A stretch of 64,000 bases of DNA from Leuctra nigra (lineage: Eukaryota; Arthropoda; Insecta; Plecoptera; Leuctridae). Location of the stretch: positions 19,600,069 through 19,664,068 of the forward strand of contig OW203771.1 in the NCBI GenBank assembly GCA_934045905.1. Reading direction: 5' to 3'. Positions 32,052 through 44,360 of the stretch are shown piece by piece. The notes beneath the pieces are model-generated. The model did not search any database and was not told the DNA's origin. It saw only the letters and a program-made list of their open reading frames with translations. The position numbers were made by a program, and so were the translations under genes. How positions within the stretch are numbered: the stretch's first letter is position 1; each line of letters starts with the position of its first letter.

Positions 32052-32504
32052 TACTTGCTTCCAGTTTATGCAAAACATAGAATTTGTGTTTACAGAAGAA
32101 GTCGAGAGGGAAGTACACTGTTAAAAATTTCAATGTTATTTTACATATACTGTATATGGCAGCCAGGTTCTCCAATACAATATATGTAAAATTGACACTA
32201 CATTGTATTGTTAAAATTACAAATGCATGTAGTGTTATTTTACTTTTACAGTTCATGAATTTTTAGTCAACCAGGTACATGTATTAAAACAACACTGACC
32301 CCTATATTTGTCAAAACATAATTGGAATTATATCACTACATTGTATTGTTAAAATTACAAATGCATGTAGTGTTATGTTACAAACAAAAAAATAATTTTT
32401 TATTAATTACTCAACCAGTTTTAATCAGATTTCATTTCTGTAAACGGAATTGCATGGACAATTTTAAGTATGATTAGTACACAAATACAAATTATTTCAC
32501 CCCG
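32052..32504. other. spacer after ORF1
   Basis: Contains a repeated block, cactacattgtattgttaaaa / ttacaaatgcatgtagtgtt, at 32200-32245 and again at 32335-32375. No gene. Confidence 0.5.
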
Positions 32505-33442
32505 TCGGTGAACGGATATCTTGCCGACGGACGTTTTGCCGACGGACATTTTGCCGAAATCTCGTTGACCGAGGACATTTTGCCGAAAGCCTCGGACATA
32601 TTGCCGACATCATTTCTCGTTTCCGGACATTTTGCCGAAAATTGAAAATTTATTTGTGGAAATATGTTTTCAAAACATGAAATTCCTGCGATTTGAATGC
32701 AAATTTATTAAATGAAATCGATAATGCATCAACCTATTCATGTAAAAAATTATGTAAAATTATTTTTACTAAGTTATAGTTATAAGATCCCCCCTTGAGT
32801 GAAATCGAATACTTGTTTTTATTTCACTTCATCACAATCCAAAATCCACGTTTTTATCACTAAGCCCTGAATTGCGATGTAAAATGGCACTTAGCAGCTG
32901 GACTAATATGCAAGCGATTCGGGCTTCCAGATTTGCACCTGCCTGGCTGCGAAATTCCACCAGGATTTCCGGGCTCACCGGCATCAATGCATCTTGGTCG
33001 ACGTTGACATGTTTTTCAAAGTACCATTGTTTACTTTAAACCCAGGTTCAAATCCAGGTTTTTCTCAAACTTCCTTCCCTCTTCTCTTTTCATTTTCCTA
33101 TAGAGTTTTTATTTTCAAATGGTTTTTCTAATAATTTTTTTTCTTATTTTTTAAAATGATTTTACTTATTTTACTTTTTTAATTTTGTATTTTTGTTAAT
33201 TCATTAATCATTTAAATAATTAAATTTGCTTTCAAATCGCACGAATTTCATATTTTCGGATTACAAAAACATCGAATCACATTGTGATATTCATAACATA
33301 TCACAATTCAATTTTCGGCAAAATGTCCGGAAACGAGAAATGCTGTCGGCAAGATGTCCGGGGCTGGCGGCAAAATGTCCTCGGTCGACGAGTTTTCGGC
33401 AAAATGTCCGTCGGCAAAACGTCCGTCGGCAAAACGTCCTAC
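32505..33442. mobile_element. inverted-repeat element built from GGACATTTTGCCGA iterons
   Basis: The left end has about seven copies of a 13-14-bp motif, gacg(t/g)ttttgccg or ggacattttgccga (32515-32640), the right end carries the reverse complement cggcaaaatgtcc and relatives (33315-33440). Outer matches such as tgccgacggacgttttgccg and cgtccgtcggcaaaacgtcc make an inverted repeat of about 130 bp. The interior is A+T-rich and non-coding. It sits between ORF1 and ORF2. Superfamily unknown. Confidence 0.75.
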
Positions 33443-33448
33443 CACCCA

Positions 33449-33518
33449 CCCCGTCCGGCCTCGAACCTGCGATCTTGTGTGTAGAACCTCATAGCGCTAA
33501 CCCCGGAACCACGGCGCC
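33449..33518 (-). tRNA. tRNA-like sequence (SINE head or tRNA pseudogene)
   Basis: The minus strand reads GGCGCCGTGGTTCCGGGG, TTAGCGCTATGAGG ... GCAGGTTCGAGGCCGG. GGTTCGAGGCC fits the pol III B box exactly and TGGTTCCGGGG resembles an A box at suitable distance. I cannot close a full cloverleaf and assign no anticodon. It directly abuts the iteron element. Confidence 0.35.
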
Positions 33519-34033
33519 AAGTGAGGAACAGAGCGTTTGAAACTGTTCTCGATCAGTTGAGTTAGAAAGTTGTGTTTGTGGGAAAAATTAATTTTCACGA
33601 GTTATGAACATTATGATTATAGCGTTTGTCAATTCCATTAGTCTGTAAGTTATGTCTCTATATTACTAACCGTCATTATAGATGAGCAATAAAATACCAT
33701 ACATCGGACTGTTAAAATTACAGCGGATGTATACCTGTGAAGTTATCTCCTGTCACTGTCTAATTGCCGGCTCAGCGGAGATGTCAGTTGACATCCGTGA
33801 TCATTAGTAAGAGGGCTAACGCGTTCAGGTAGAAAACCGCACATTGTATGATATTTAAGTTGCAACTGGACTATTATCTTTTACTCTTCTCAGCCTGTGT
33901 TTATTTAACACAACAATTTAGTTTAAAATGTACAACTTTCAAGATAATTTAAATGATACTTTGTAGCACGAAACTAAAATTAGCAATTGTCAGTGTAATT
34001 TGAAAAAACATATACATAATTGTATATTAAACG
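33519..34033. other. sequence upstream of ORF2, no gene recognised
   Basis: A+T-rich. It may be the inter-ORF part of the retrotransposon; a block ggactgttaaaattacag resembles the attgttaaaattacaa words after ORF1. Confidence 0.35.
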
Positions 34034-36001
34034 CTACAATGTCTATGCAAAATTACAATATTTTACTACAGTGTAATATCAGATATTGACAGTTGGTTTT
34101 CTAAAGTAGAGGAATGTTTCACTTGTTTACATGTGAACATCAGATCAATAAATAAAAATTGGGACCAATTAAATGGTATATTATGTAAGCAAATAGGGGT
34201 TGTGGATGTCATTGCGATAACCGAAATCGCAATAACTGCAACCACACCTATTTCTCTCTTTAGCATTGAAGGTTATGATAGATTTCATTATACTCGTGTA
34301 AATAGGGGTGGAGGAGGAATATTGTTATTTGTAAAATCTGTATGGCATTTTGTTGTAAATGATGATGAATTTCAGTATTTTGAAGGAGTAGGAGGAATCT
34401 TTTCTCTGGCAAATGGAAATGTTATTACTTTGTTGGCAATTTATAGGCCACCTAATTTAAATAGAGGTGGTTTCGTGGAGGAATTGGAAATGTACATTGG
34501 AAATTATTCCAAAGTAAATAATGTTGTAATATTAGGAGATATGAATTTAAATCTGTTCGATTCAGATGATTGCAATGTTCGTTCATATTTATCGCTAATG
34601 GCTGCAAATGGTTATATTAATTGTATTAATGATGCAACACGCGAGGAATGTAGAGGTGATGTTTTTACGAGTACTTGCATTGATCACATTTTTATTAAGT
34701 CTAGTTGCCATGATATTAAGTCGGCTGTGTACACTACCAAGATATCTGATCATTATATAATTATTGCCGGAATCATGTTTCATGGCTCATCTCAGAAATT
34801 TCAACATCAAATTCCAGTAAAAAAATGCATTAATGAAGTTAAATTAACACGTTTGTTGAGAGAGTGTGATTGGCTTGATCCTATGACATATGATACATGC
34901 ACTGACGTTTTTGACAACCTAACTGCCAAGTTTGATTATTGTTATGATGAATCTTATTACCTAAATTACCAGCTGGGGAAACGTAAGATAAAGTCTTGGT
35001 TGACGGCTGATATTATTAAATCCTGTAAAGAAAGAGACCGTCTATTTAAGAAATGGAAGAATTGTAACGGTGTATTGAAATTTTACTATGGCGTCGAGTA
35101 CAAAAAATTCAGAAATAAAATAAATAATGCTATTCGTAATGCCAAAAAAATTTATTATACAGGTGTCTTTGAGAAGTCTAGAGGAAGTATTAAGGACACA
35201 TGGCAATCTATTAATGATGTACTTGGTAAAAAGAAAAAGGATACTGTAGATCAGGTTTTAAGTAAATATTTAGGGAAACAATTCAATGATAAGCAGATTG
35301 CAGATAGATTTTTGCACTGTTTCATCAGTGAGGTAGAATCTTTGAAACATGTTTGCAACATTCATACTTTAAGTTACAATTATGATGTAGTTGATACTTG
35401 TTTATATTTAGGTATAACAATTGATACATACTTTTCCTGGAGACCTCATATAAATAGCTTAGCTTCCAAATTACGTTCTTGCTCGTTTCAATTGTTTCAT
35501 GTAAAATCTTTTTTACCTGTTAGAATTTTAAAATTAATATATTCTGCTTTAGTGGAATCTGTAATTTCTTACGGTTTACTTGCTTGGGGCAGCACAACCA
35601 ATGTTCACCTTCAAGTCATTCGATCTATACAGGATAGAATGATCAAGAATTTGACCCCTGATGCCGTTAAGCTCAAATGTAACAATAACACTCTCTTAAT
35701 GTACGATCATCTTAATTTCCTTCCAATATCTGATTTGTATAAATATAAATTCATAATCAAATATTTTTATTCGAACGAACTTAAAATTATCTACAATCAT
35801 TCCAGGGCCACTAGATCAATGGTGAATCCAGTTTCTTTAATACTCCCCCGATTTACTAATAAGTATGGAAAGCGATGTTTAAATTACTCTGTCCCTTTTA
35901 TTTTCAATCAGTTGCCTCAAGAAATTAAGTCTTTAGATAATTATAGTAGTATTAAGAAAGAAGTGAAATCTTGGTTGTATGAATACTCTGATGATGTATA
36001 A
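34034..36001 (+). CDS. non-LTR retrotransposon ORF2 derivative: intact AP-type endonuclease joined to the C-terminus, reverse transcriptase missing
   Basis: The frame is open from 34031 to the stop at 35999-36001; no ATG opens it, and the first plausible in-frame start is GTG at 34133. Counting from 34133, the endonuclease motifs are HVNIRSINKN (start), TE at 30-31, YRPPN at ~104, LGDMNL with D136/N138, STCIDHIF with D184, and ISDH with D206/H207, so the catalytic set looks complete. At residues ~405-425 the protein jumps from IADRFLHCFISEV, the region before the RT palm, to YLGITIDTYFSWRPHIN, which normally follows the RT. The palm with its YADD-type motif is absent, yet the frame is kept. 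CR1/Jockey-like by layout. Non-autonomous for reverse transcription. Confidence 0.8.
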   Translation, partial: LQCLCKITIFYYSVISDIDSWFSKVEECFTCLHVNIRSINKNWDQLNGILCKQIGVVDVIAITEIAITATTPISLFSIEGYDRFHYTRVNRGGGGILLFVKSVWHFVVNDDEFQYFEGVGGIFSLANGNVITLLAIYRPPNLNRGGFVEELEMYIGNYSKVNNVVILGDMNLNLFDSDDCNVRSYLSLMAANGYINCINDATREECRGDVFTSTCIDHIFIKSSCHDIKSAVYTTKISDHYIIIAGIMFHGSSQKFQHQIPVKKCINEVKLTRLLRECDWLDPMTYDTCTDVFDNLTAKFDYCYDESYYLNYQLGKRKIKSWLTADIIKSCKERDRLFKKWKNCNGVLKFYYGVEYKKFRNKINNAIRNAKKIYYTGVFEKSRGSIKDTWQSINDVLGKKKKDTVDQVLSKYLGKQFNDKQIADRFLHCFISEVESLKHVCNIHTLSYNYDVVDTCLYLGITIDTYFSWRPHINSLASKLRSCSFQLFHVKSFLPVRILKLIYSALVESVISYGLLAWGSTTNVHLQVIRSIQDRMIKNLTPDAVKLKCNNNTLLMYDHLNFLPISDLYKYKFIIKYFYSNELKIIYNHSRATRSMVNPVSLILPRFTNKYGKRCLNYSVPFIFNQLPQEIKSLDNYSSIKKEVKSWLYEYSDDV

Positions 36002-36164
36002 AATATTTTGTTTTTTTTCTTTGTTAATCAGTTTATTATGTATTTTTCTCTCTTTTCTTGTATATTGTTTAAACATTTTTGTATCCACTAATTTTCTTTA
36101 AATTAATCCACAGAAATGCCGTTTGGCTTTGTGGAAAACGGAATGTATGTATTTTTGTGTGTTT

Positions 36165-36205
36165 ACGATAATAAATAATAAATAAATAATAAAATAAAAA
36201 TAAAA
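36165..36205 (+). repeat. (AATAAAT)n tail of the retrotransposon
   Basis: The sequence aataaataataaataaataataaaataaaaa follows ORF2 by about 165 bases, a simple-repeat 3' tail as in CR1/Jockey-type elements. It marks the 3' end of the element. Confidence 0.7.
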
Positions 36206-38364
36206 ATTGAATTTTGTTTTATTCCCCAGTGTTTGCTTTAAAAGAGCTGTTTATGAAATTGGTAAAAATTTCAATGATGATAATTTTCATACAAGAAGAT
36301 TTTTTTAATAACTCGGTTCTTCAATGACTTTTCTTACATTTTTAAAATGTCAAATAAATCAATAAGAAATATAGATAACTTAACCTTGAACACTCACTTG
36401 TCTTCCGATGATGTTATTTCAAATTTCAGAAAGGTTTTCATTCTTTCGAAGTGAAATTCTACTCCTGATGATCATCAGACGTCCAATAATAATTATCTTT
36501 TTTTGTGATTTTAATTTCGTAGACAATTTTCCAATTTATACACATCCTAAAAGTTTAAACTTTCATACCAGACTGTCTCAAATCACTAAACACCATTTGA
36601 TCACAAATTACATTCACATTCAATATCCTACAATTATCTTCTCAAATTTCTCTTTCGTCGCCCGTGGCCGACCAATTATTTCGCACAGTATCCATCTAAT
36701 TTTAGTGAAATTAATTATCACTTATGTTTAATGTATAAAACTTTTCACGGTCATTGACATGTACAAATTACAAAGTTCCATTGAATATAATTATCATTAA
36801 AAAATGAAATATATATCTCACAATCGATCTTCTACTTGGTAGGTACTTATCTTAATTCTTGTTATTGATGTTTTAACAATAGGAATACGTGACTTATCTG
36901 GCTTAATCCATTAATGACGCACATCGGACAACAAAGGTAGGTACTTGGTATGGATAACGCGAGTGAGATAATAAAATATCATGTGCGAAGCAAGGTTCGA
37001 ACCGAGGACAATCATTGCAGAAGAATGTTAAGATTACTTGCCACTTACTTTCTGGGAAAACCTGCATGATCATTACGTTACTTTGTTGACTCATGGGTTC
37101 AGAGTTGTTAATGCAGTCACTGATCTAATGAAACTTCTTTTAGAGTCGGCTGTGCTCAAAGTAAAGATAACATTTCCTAAATATCCTCCTAACTTTTGTA
37201 CAAAAATGTGAAAAATAGCGTTAGCGTAGACAGAGTGTAAATCTGTACACGAGTGCAGAGGATAATCTGGTAGAATCTACACAAATGTTATTCTTTTATT
37301 GTGGTACCTATTTGCTATTTGCGTTTCAATAGCTTTTAAATTGTCAGGAGCTTCCAACTCTATAATCCGGTAAATCTGAAGGGTGGAGCTTTTTGGGTTC
37401 GAAGTGGAATTGGAAACTAAATGTTTATCATCAGTAGGTAGGGCGGGTATTGTTTTATCTTTTATTGGAGTTTTCTTGTCAAAAAGAAAAATGCAAATGG
37501 AAACTTTTCTTATGCAAATGAAATTAGTCATGCAACATCTCTGACGTAAAAACTTTAGAGACTAAATGGAGACTTTTGATGTATATTCTCTCCCTTTCCT
37601 CGTGGTAGAGATATCAGCTGACAAGAACACATAAATAAAAATTGAATCATTCATTGTTAAAACTTATCTCACCGGGGGAACTCTGCATTCTTTTCAAGTG
37701 TAGTCATGCATACAGTGTATGAAATAAAGTGATGCAAACAATGCATTTTAATCTGTAGGCTGTTTATTTCTAGTATTCAAAACCAAAACGAATCAAAATT
37801 GAGGTATGCAAAACATTATGTCTGCTAGTGCCACGTTTAGGTACCCGTTCCCCAAATATACCTATAATTAGAAAATTTAGGAACTACCGTTTTCCAGTAT
37901 CAGGAGAAAATTACGCTCTTTTAAGTCCCGAATAAGTCGAATTCAGCCAATTCGACTTACGAAATCAGCCCTTACGAAAAAATATTGTACTTTTATTATA
38001 ATTATAAGTATAATTAATTGTAGTGTTTTTGTACCGTTAACTATATATATTTAAACATTCTATGATACATTTATTATAATAATTATTAAAAATATTACAA
38101 TAAAAATTATAATTTTTACTACAAACTAATAAATTATAATACATTAAAATTTGTATTATAATATCCTATATTTTTTTCGTAAGGGTAAAGGCCGATGCAC
38201 AATTGACGCAGACGGACGACGACTTTAACATTGTATCCGTCATACAATGTAACATTGTACATAAAATCAAAATGTTTCTATTTCAAAAATACATTATTTA
38301 TGGAAAGGTGAGTTTTGAATTGTGACTTACTACCTACCCGCCCTTGTCAAACTATGTCATAAAA
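36206..38364. other. intergenic, no gene recognised
   Basis: A+T-rich, with long attataata stretches at 37980-38170. A GGTTCGAACC box at 36990 is the only tRNA-like hint. No frame has a domain I recognise. Confidence 0.4.
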
Positions 38365-38690
38365 CACCCCCCCCCCCCCCCCCCCCCCCGCCCTTCCCAA
38401 CAAATTGTGTACGTATAATATCATTATTATATTATAATGAATTATATAAAATTCCAGCCTGCTTCGGCATCCCAGGAGGCCCTAGAGGACGGTGGAGCTA
38501 TCTCCACCCCCAACCCGACATCAGTTGGATGGGGAACATGCAGGGTGCGAATTGATGGGGGGATACGCCCCCCCCCCCCCCCCCCTTCTGGTTTTGTCAT
38601 CCGCGGCCAACTGTTTCCCAATGAAGATCCCAGGGGGAATATATATTCCCCTCCCCCCCAACCCCCTCTGTAAAATGTTGACTTTTAATC
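38365..38690. repeat. G/C-homopolymer-rich repeat
   Basis: A C run at 38366-38390, then cctagaggacggtggagcta, atgcagggtgcgaattgatg, a second C run at 38570-38586 and ggaatatatattcccctccc. It looks like pieces of the G/C-ended MITE families; ends not found. Proline-rich frames here are composition artefacts. Confidence 0.4.
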
Positions 38691-38827
38691 TACGAAACAA
38701 CAGATTACCTACTTTTTTCAGAAATAAATCTAAAATTATAAAAATAAATTGTCACACAAAACAACTGCAAATAAGCAAATAACAAAGCACACAAAGCAAA
38801 TAAGCTGTATTTGAAAAGATTTATTTA

Positions 38828-39708
38828 TTGAGCGAGCGTAGCGAGCGTCACCACGGTACTCTTATGGCACTTTCTCTGTGTGTTTTTTTGTTTTTTTGTT
38901 TTTTTGTTTTTTTGTCCGCACAGCCCAGGTTAAACCGCAAATTCAATCGATCTGAAACTTTGCACATATGTTAACGTAATCTATGCGGTCACTGGGATCG
39001 TTTTTGAACGGGCTCCTGTGATTGGTTCAAGTTTTAGAAAAATTATCTTTCGATTGGTTGGTTCAATCAATTTGAAATTTAGCAAAGTCATTGCAACCAA
39101 CATTGTACCCAATCATAAAAATTTTCAGCCAAATCCTCCCATTGGTTCAAATTTGAAACCATTTTTCCTGTGATTTTTGACATTTAAACTAGAACCGATT
39201 GACCGACCAACTAAAAACTTCGCATGGTCATTGGTACCAATATTTAAGGTATTTTTGCCAATTTTCAGTCTAATCTGTCGTTATTTTCAAAAGTTTTTGT
39301 CATTTTAGGGACATTTTGCGTGTTGGCTGTCAAATTCACGGCGACTTCGAATCTTCAGTTCAAGGCAAGGTAGTTAGAGTAGAAACTTTCAAACGCATAA
39401 TATGAAACTGATAATGACCGTTCAACACTCGATTTGATATTGTGTACACACACTTATATCATATGAGTGGTCCCATGTATATATTTTTTGAAGGAGATTT
39501 TGTGATTTTTGAAAATTAACACGGAACCGTTCAATCATAAAGTTGATCAATCGATCAACTTAAAACTTTGCATAGTTATTTGGACCAATATTTAAGGAGT
39601 TTTTGGATATTTTTATACAAGTCTGTGACGAAATTACAGAATTTCGGTTCGAGGTGTTGCGCGTATCCGTGCTCGCTCATCAACGCGTTACACAGAGCGT
39701 TTTCCTAG
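38828..39708 (+). mobile_element. Helitron-like element, family A, complete, 0.88 kb
   Basis: Left end ttgagcgagcgtagcgagcg. Just inside lies a (TTTTTTTG)n tract at 38882-38915. Right end gctcgctcatcaACGCGTTA, cacagAGCGTTTTCCTAG followed by T. Close relative of 3734-4742, sharing ccacggtactcttatggcac and tctgtgtgttttt. Non-coding. Confidence 0.7.
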
Positions 39709-42000
39709 TTTAAGATTTATTTTACTTATTTTATACACTTCTGATTTCCCTTTAAATTAAAAGTAATTCCTCTTTTATAATGCCATTTGTCGTGATGAAA
39801 AAAAAGCTTCAAAAACAGTACTGCTTAGAAATGCACCAAATCCATTCGTCAAATTCAAAATTTCCCGGGGCTATGCACCCCGGACCCGCATGGTGCTGGG
39901 GGGCCTCCCCCCAGACCCCCCATTGTGTTCGTGGGCAATCGTATTTTTCGCCTAGATGCTATATTTCCTAACATTCTCATAATTTTTATTTTTCCTACAA
40001 TTCGCACCCTGGGAACATGGATATAATGAAGTATTTAATATCATTGTTATCGGACTAAGTAACAATGTAAAATCACATGCTCCATTAGGTACCACCCAGA
40101 GTAGTCGCGTTTTTGTTCCACGCATCCTAATTTAGTAACATGAAAACGTGACAAACCAGGGAAGAGTTGATCAACCACCGTAACTTTAAAATCAAGTTTC
40201 TAATCAATTACAAATTAAACTGTTCTAAATCGCAAGATATTAAGTATTCGATTTGGTTTTGAGCATTGACATGCATGAACCACATCGGTCCTTGAAATGA
40301 ACCACTTTCACCTACAAGTGATGATGCATGCTGGATGATTCGAGATGATGCTAAGATGATTCCTAGAAGTGCCGGATGTTCCGCTTCAACCAGTTCATGA
40401 CTCATTACAACTCTCATCGGATAATGGAATGATTGTTGGGTCATTATGCAGGTTGTTAGTTTTATAAACTTGTTTAATAGTGTAATATCCTGGCAGCGTA
40501 TATTTAGTGATGAATAACTAAACTATGTGGTAAAATATGGCTTAAAGGAGTGAAACCATATGCTGTCTTGGATAACTGTCGCAGCAATTATTTTCACTGT
40601 CACTTAAATTAAACGGTAGAAGTCAACCTATAAAAATCGACTTCAAATATTATTACTTTTCTCTATGGTTATAGATAGTTATCATTTATTGATTATTGGT
40701 AAAAATTAGCTAGGTATATTATGTTCTGGCTGGATCCCTTATAAAAATAATATAATGATATTGTTAGTAGCTTTTGAACTGGTTTTTATATACCATAAAT
40801 CATACGAGAAATATAGTAGGTATACCTACAATCGACAATTCATAAAACGGTAAAATTTCAAATTTGAAAGAAATTGATTGTCTGGAAAAAATGTGATGGC
40901 GTCATCCGATGAAGTCTATGCTAACTTGTCATCTACCTCTAGTAGGTGAGCTCTGATTTCATTGTAATAATTAATACCAATGATTGATTGTCAAGGAACC
41001 TGACCAGCAGCCAATCCGTTTTGTTCAAATACCGTTTTATGATTTGTTGGGTGTACATATCTATTCTGCGTCTTTCCTGTAGAGTATATTTCCAAGCTTA
41101 AACAGGATTTCCCAATCGTAATCTTTATTATATATTGATATAATCGTCAAATAAAAAACAGAGAGTATTTTCGTTGAAACTTTTAAATTAACAACATAGT
41201 GAACAATTGATGAAGTTGATTGATCTTTAAAGCTCGCTTTAACGAAAACAATTGGTCGTAAACTCAGGTTTTTCTGAACACAACTTTATCTGTGAAAAAA
41301 TACCAGTCATTAATACCAACAACATTGACTGGATAAATCAACACAAATCTAGGGCATATCTTGTAAAATCAACTATTTCTTCTGATATTTTAGAAACGAA
41401 GATTAGCTGGTTCGATGAGTTCGAAGGGAATTACATGCGAGGACATAAGTTAGATGAACTCGATTTTCTAGGTCAGTGATGGAGAAACGGAAATCTCTTG
41501 TTTAACATGGTTTATGGGTTTAGTTTTACGGTTTTACTTACAAGCGCAAAATTAATTCAGTTTGTTATTATTATAATAATTTTTTATGGGATTACTATAA
41601 AGCACTCAGGGAAATCTTGAATTTGTTACTTAAAACAGACTCTTATTTACCACGAGGCACATAATGGTTGCAAGATGGTTACAATAAATAATAATAATAA
41701 TGGTTCAATCGCTGGGGATATTTTGTGGGGCTGTACATTTGGTTGTAAAAAGTCAGCTTTAAAACCGATGTGATCTTTATTTTGATGGTGTAACTTAAAA
41801 ACTGCTCATAGGTAAAAGAGGAGGTACAGTATTATATTAAGTACAATATTAACATTAATATTAAATTCAAATATGATCCACTCAATCAAAATAAATGTAC
41901 CTGATTTTAATTGAAACAGTGAAGTAATCTTTACCCTCTGGGTGCATCAAAAAATGTGATCTATTAGTTGCTCTATAGAAATCCTGTTTCGATATTCTCT
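39709..42000. other. intergenic with C-rich remnant and interspersed repeat
   Basis: 39866-39935 holds cccggggctatgcaccccgg and gctggggggcctccccccag, akin to the interior of the hAT MITE at 9272. 40975-41060 is the inverted copy of 21390-21535. No gene supported; the 75-codon frame at 41252 has no recognisable feature. Confidence 0.45.
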
Positions 42001-42600
42001 TCTGACATTCTATTTCAAAACAGTTGAAAATTCCAAAAAGTGCAAAGTCAGTTTCTACTGATTGGGCTAAAAACTTGTAAAATAAGGGAAAGTGGTGGTC
42101 TTAACGTCCATGAAAAATTTGAACTTCATCGGAACATTTTGATTTTTGAACAATCGGGATTTATTTAAAATTGTAACCAATAGTAGGATTTTTCTGAAAC
42201 TTTGTAACAGTTGATAAAATGTTGATCTTAATTACATTGCAAAGTTTCAAATTATTCGAATCAACTAATTAGAAGATATTTTAAAGATTGTTTTAAAATT
42301 TGAACCAAACCAGGATTTCAAAAAATAAAAAAATCTTAAAACAAACGACGGTATTAAAAAATTTGACAAAATTTCGATTCGGTAGGTTAAACGGTGTTAA
42401 CTAACCTACATGCCATTTTAATTTTTGAACCAATCAGAGGGCAGGGCTTGAAAACAATCCCAAACAAAGTTACAATGGTATTAGTATGTGTGCAAAATTT
42501 CAACTCGATCGGAAAAACAATGTGGCCTGTAGCGTCGGGAAAATAAAAAAAACAAACATTAAAAAAAACAGGGAAAGTGTCCAAAAGTGCCGAATTGAGA
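42001..42600 (-). mobile_element. decayed Helitron-like sequence, family A
   Basis: Interior phrases of family A (gtgcaaaatttcaactcgatcgg, gaaccaatcagagggc, aaagtgtccaaaagtgccg) end in gacctcactcaatt, a mutated form of the gcgagcgctcgctcaa end. The hairpin terminus is not found. Confidence 0.5.
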
Positions 42601-43019
42601 CCTCACTCAATTTAAAATCTACCTATTGGAGAAAATAAGGAACAAAGCTGACCTCTGGTGGATTTTGTGGTAATGGGTAAATGGCGGTTATCAAGGGCGC
42701 ATTAAAAATATTAGCTATAGTTGTTTGTTATGGCTAAAAAAAAATTATAACTAAATTTCAATTTCATTGGTTTTTCTTTTTCACTGCACTATGGAAACAC
42801 GAAATGTAAAAACAAATAAATTAATCTGTGGACTAATAGTAGCCATCTTGCCAGAAGTGGCTCCATTACGTATCGCTTATTTGCGGGAATACCAGAGTTG
42901 AAGTTTCTGATATTCATGTCTTTGGGCACGCGCCATTTACAGATAACATCTTAACAATAGTTCTTATCATGACAAGAATGAGTGGTGCTTATTGGTACGA
43001 CACTGAAGACCTAGGTGAG
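42601..43019. other. intergenic, no feature seen
   Basis: A+T-rich sequence; nothing recognised. Confidence 0.4.
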
Positions 43020-43275
43020 GACCAAGGGATCAAGTCCGTACTACAGAGGTAAAAGGCCGGAAGTCCATTATCACGATTTTTGCGTTGCGGACTTTTGGAA
43101 TTATGTAATTATGATCTATAAATTGCTATTTTGACTGATGCCAACAAAAGTACCTCTTCTCTTACACAATGACTCATGTCACCATTACAAATGTGATTGG
43201 ATGAAGGCAGAATAACTGGTTTTTGAGCTCACCTCAAGAATCATTGAAACGAACTCCTGGCCTTCTTCTTCTGAC
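43020..43275 (+). repeat. interspersed repeat family D
   Basis: Shares tttttgcgttgcggactttt, acacaatgactcatgtcacc, atgattggatgaag-type and cctcaagaatcattgaaa phrases with 49640-49760 and with 54230-54383 plus 57580-57680. It is the repeat that serves as insertion target of the 3.2-kb element at 54384. Type unknown. Confidence 0.55.
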
Positions 43276-44360
43276 GTACAGAATTTATAAATTAAATACA
43301 AGAAAACTTTCAAAATAACATCAAATAAAGTTTTTTAACAACATTTGAGAGACACTCTACATATACCATTACCATTCCATTACGTGCTCTATGATTACCT
43401 ATACTAAGCTATATTTGATATAATTGATTTGTAGCTACAAATAAATATCTAGATACTACCTGATTGGAATAAATAAATTCATTTTGAAAAATGTGTTACG
43501 GAATAAATGTGAATTAATTTTTACAACACAAATACCTACTTTCAAAATTAGATAAGATGACTTTTGAGTAATATACGGGATTGTCTCAAGCTTACGAGTC
43601 GGGTGCAAGTCGGTTTATAGTGAATGGCTTTCAAAATAACACAAGTTTAGCAAGAAAACAGTACAGATTAGAGTTGAATGAACTGATATTAATTTATAGA
43701 AGTCAAAGGCTTACTTTCATTGCTTCATGAATGAAAATGGATTTGTATGGATTATATGTTTAAAAAAACGTAATTCCCAGATAATACCTGATAATAGAAA
43801 CATAATGCAATTGCTCATTCCAACTTTAATACAAATTAATTTCCCATTTTCATGCAGAAGATTAGATATTTTGTCAAGTGCAAAATATAACCAAAAAACT
43901 TTAAACACCCGACTTATTAGAAGGGAGAAAGCAAACACAATTATTTGACCGCAAGATAATCCTTGGAAATATTGAGTATTATTATTTCCTCACACTTTAG
44001 CAAAGAGTGTAAAATCTCGGTTAAATACGAATGCATTTGAAGTGGATGCCTTCAGAATCAAGTCAACAGATTATACTTAAAGTAATTAAATCCAAAAGCT
44101 AGTTATTCGGGCACAATTTAACTTTGGTAATACTGCGGACTAAAAAATATTAATATGACTAATTTATAATAGATTTTTAAATCTTATACACACAGCTGAT
44201 AATAATGGGACATAAAGTGTAATTTGATGGTTTATTTTTACGTGATTATTCTTTAAGAAAAAAAAAGAAAATAATTGTGACTAAAATAACAAACAGGCGT
44301 TCTAAGAAAATTGCCTATTCTAGCCTATCAACCCCACCAATTCCGAAGCCCTCGTGTTAA
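43276..44360. other. intergenic, no feature seen
   Basis: A+T-rich sequence with overlapping 73-codon frames on both strands at 43717-43948 that show no domain or compositional support. Confidence 0.4.

Noticed and set aside
36985..37000. GGTTCGAACC box suggesting a tRNA or SINE
   Set aside because: The word is its own reverse complement and no A box or arms fold convincingly on either strand.
41252..41479. 75-codon plus-strand frame
   Set aside because: No domain, splice context or neighbouring coding signal; expected by chance in this length of DNA.
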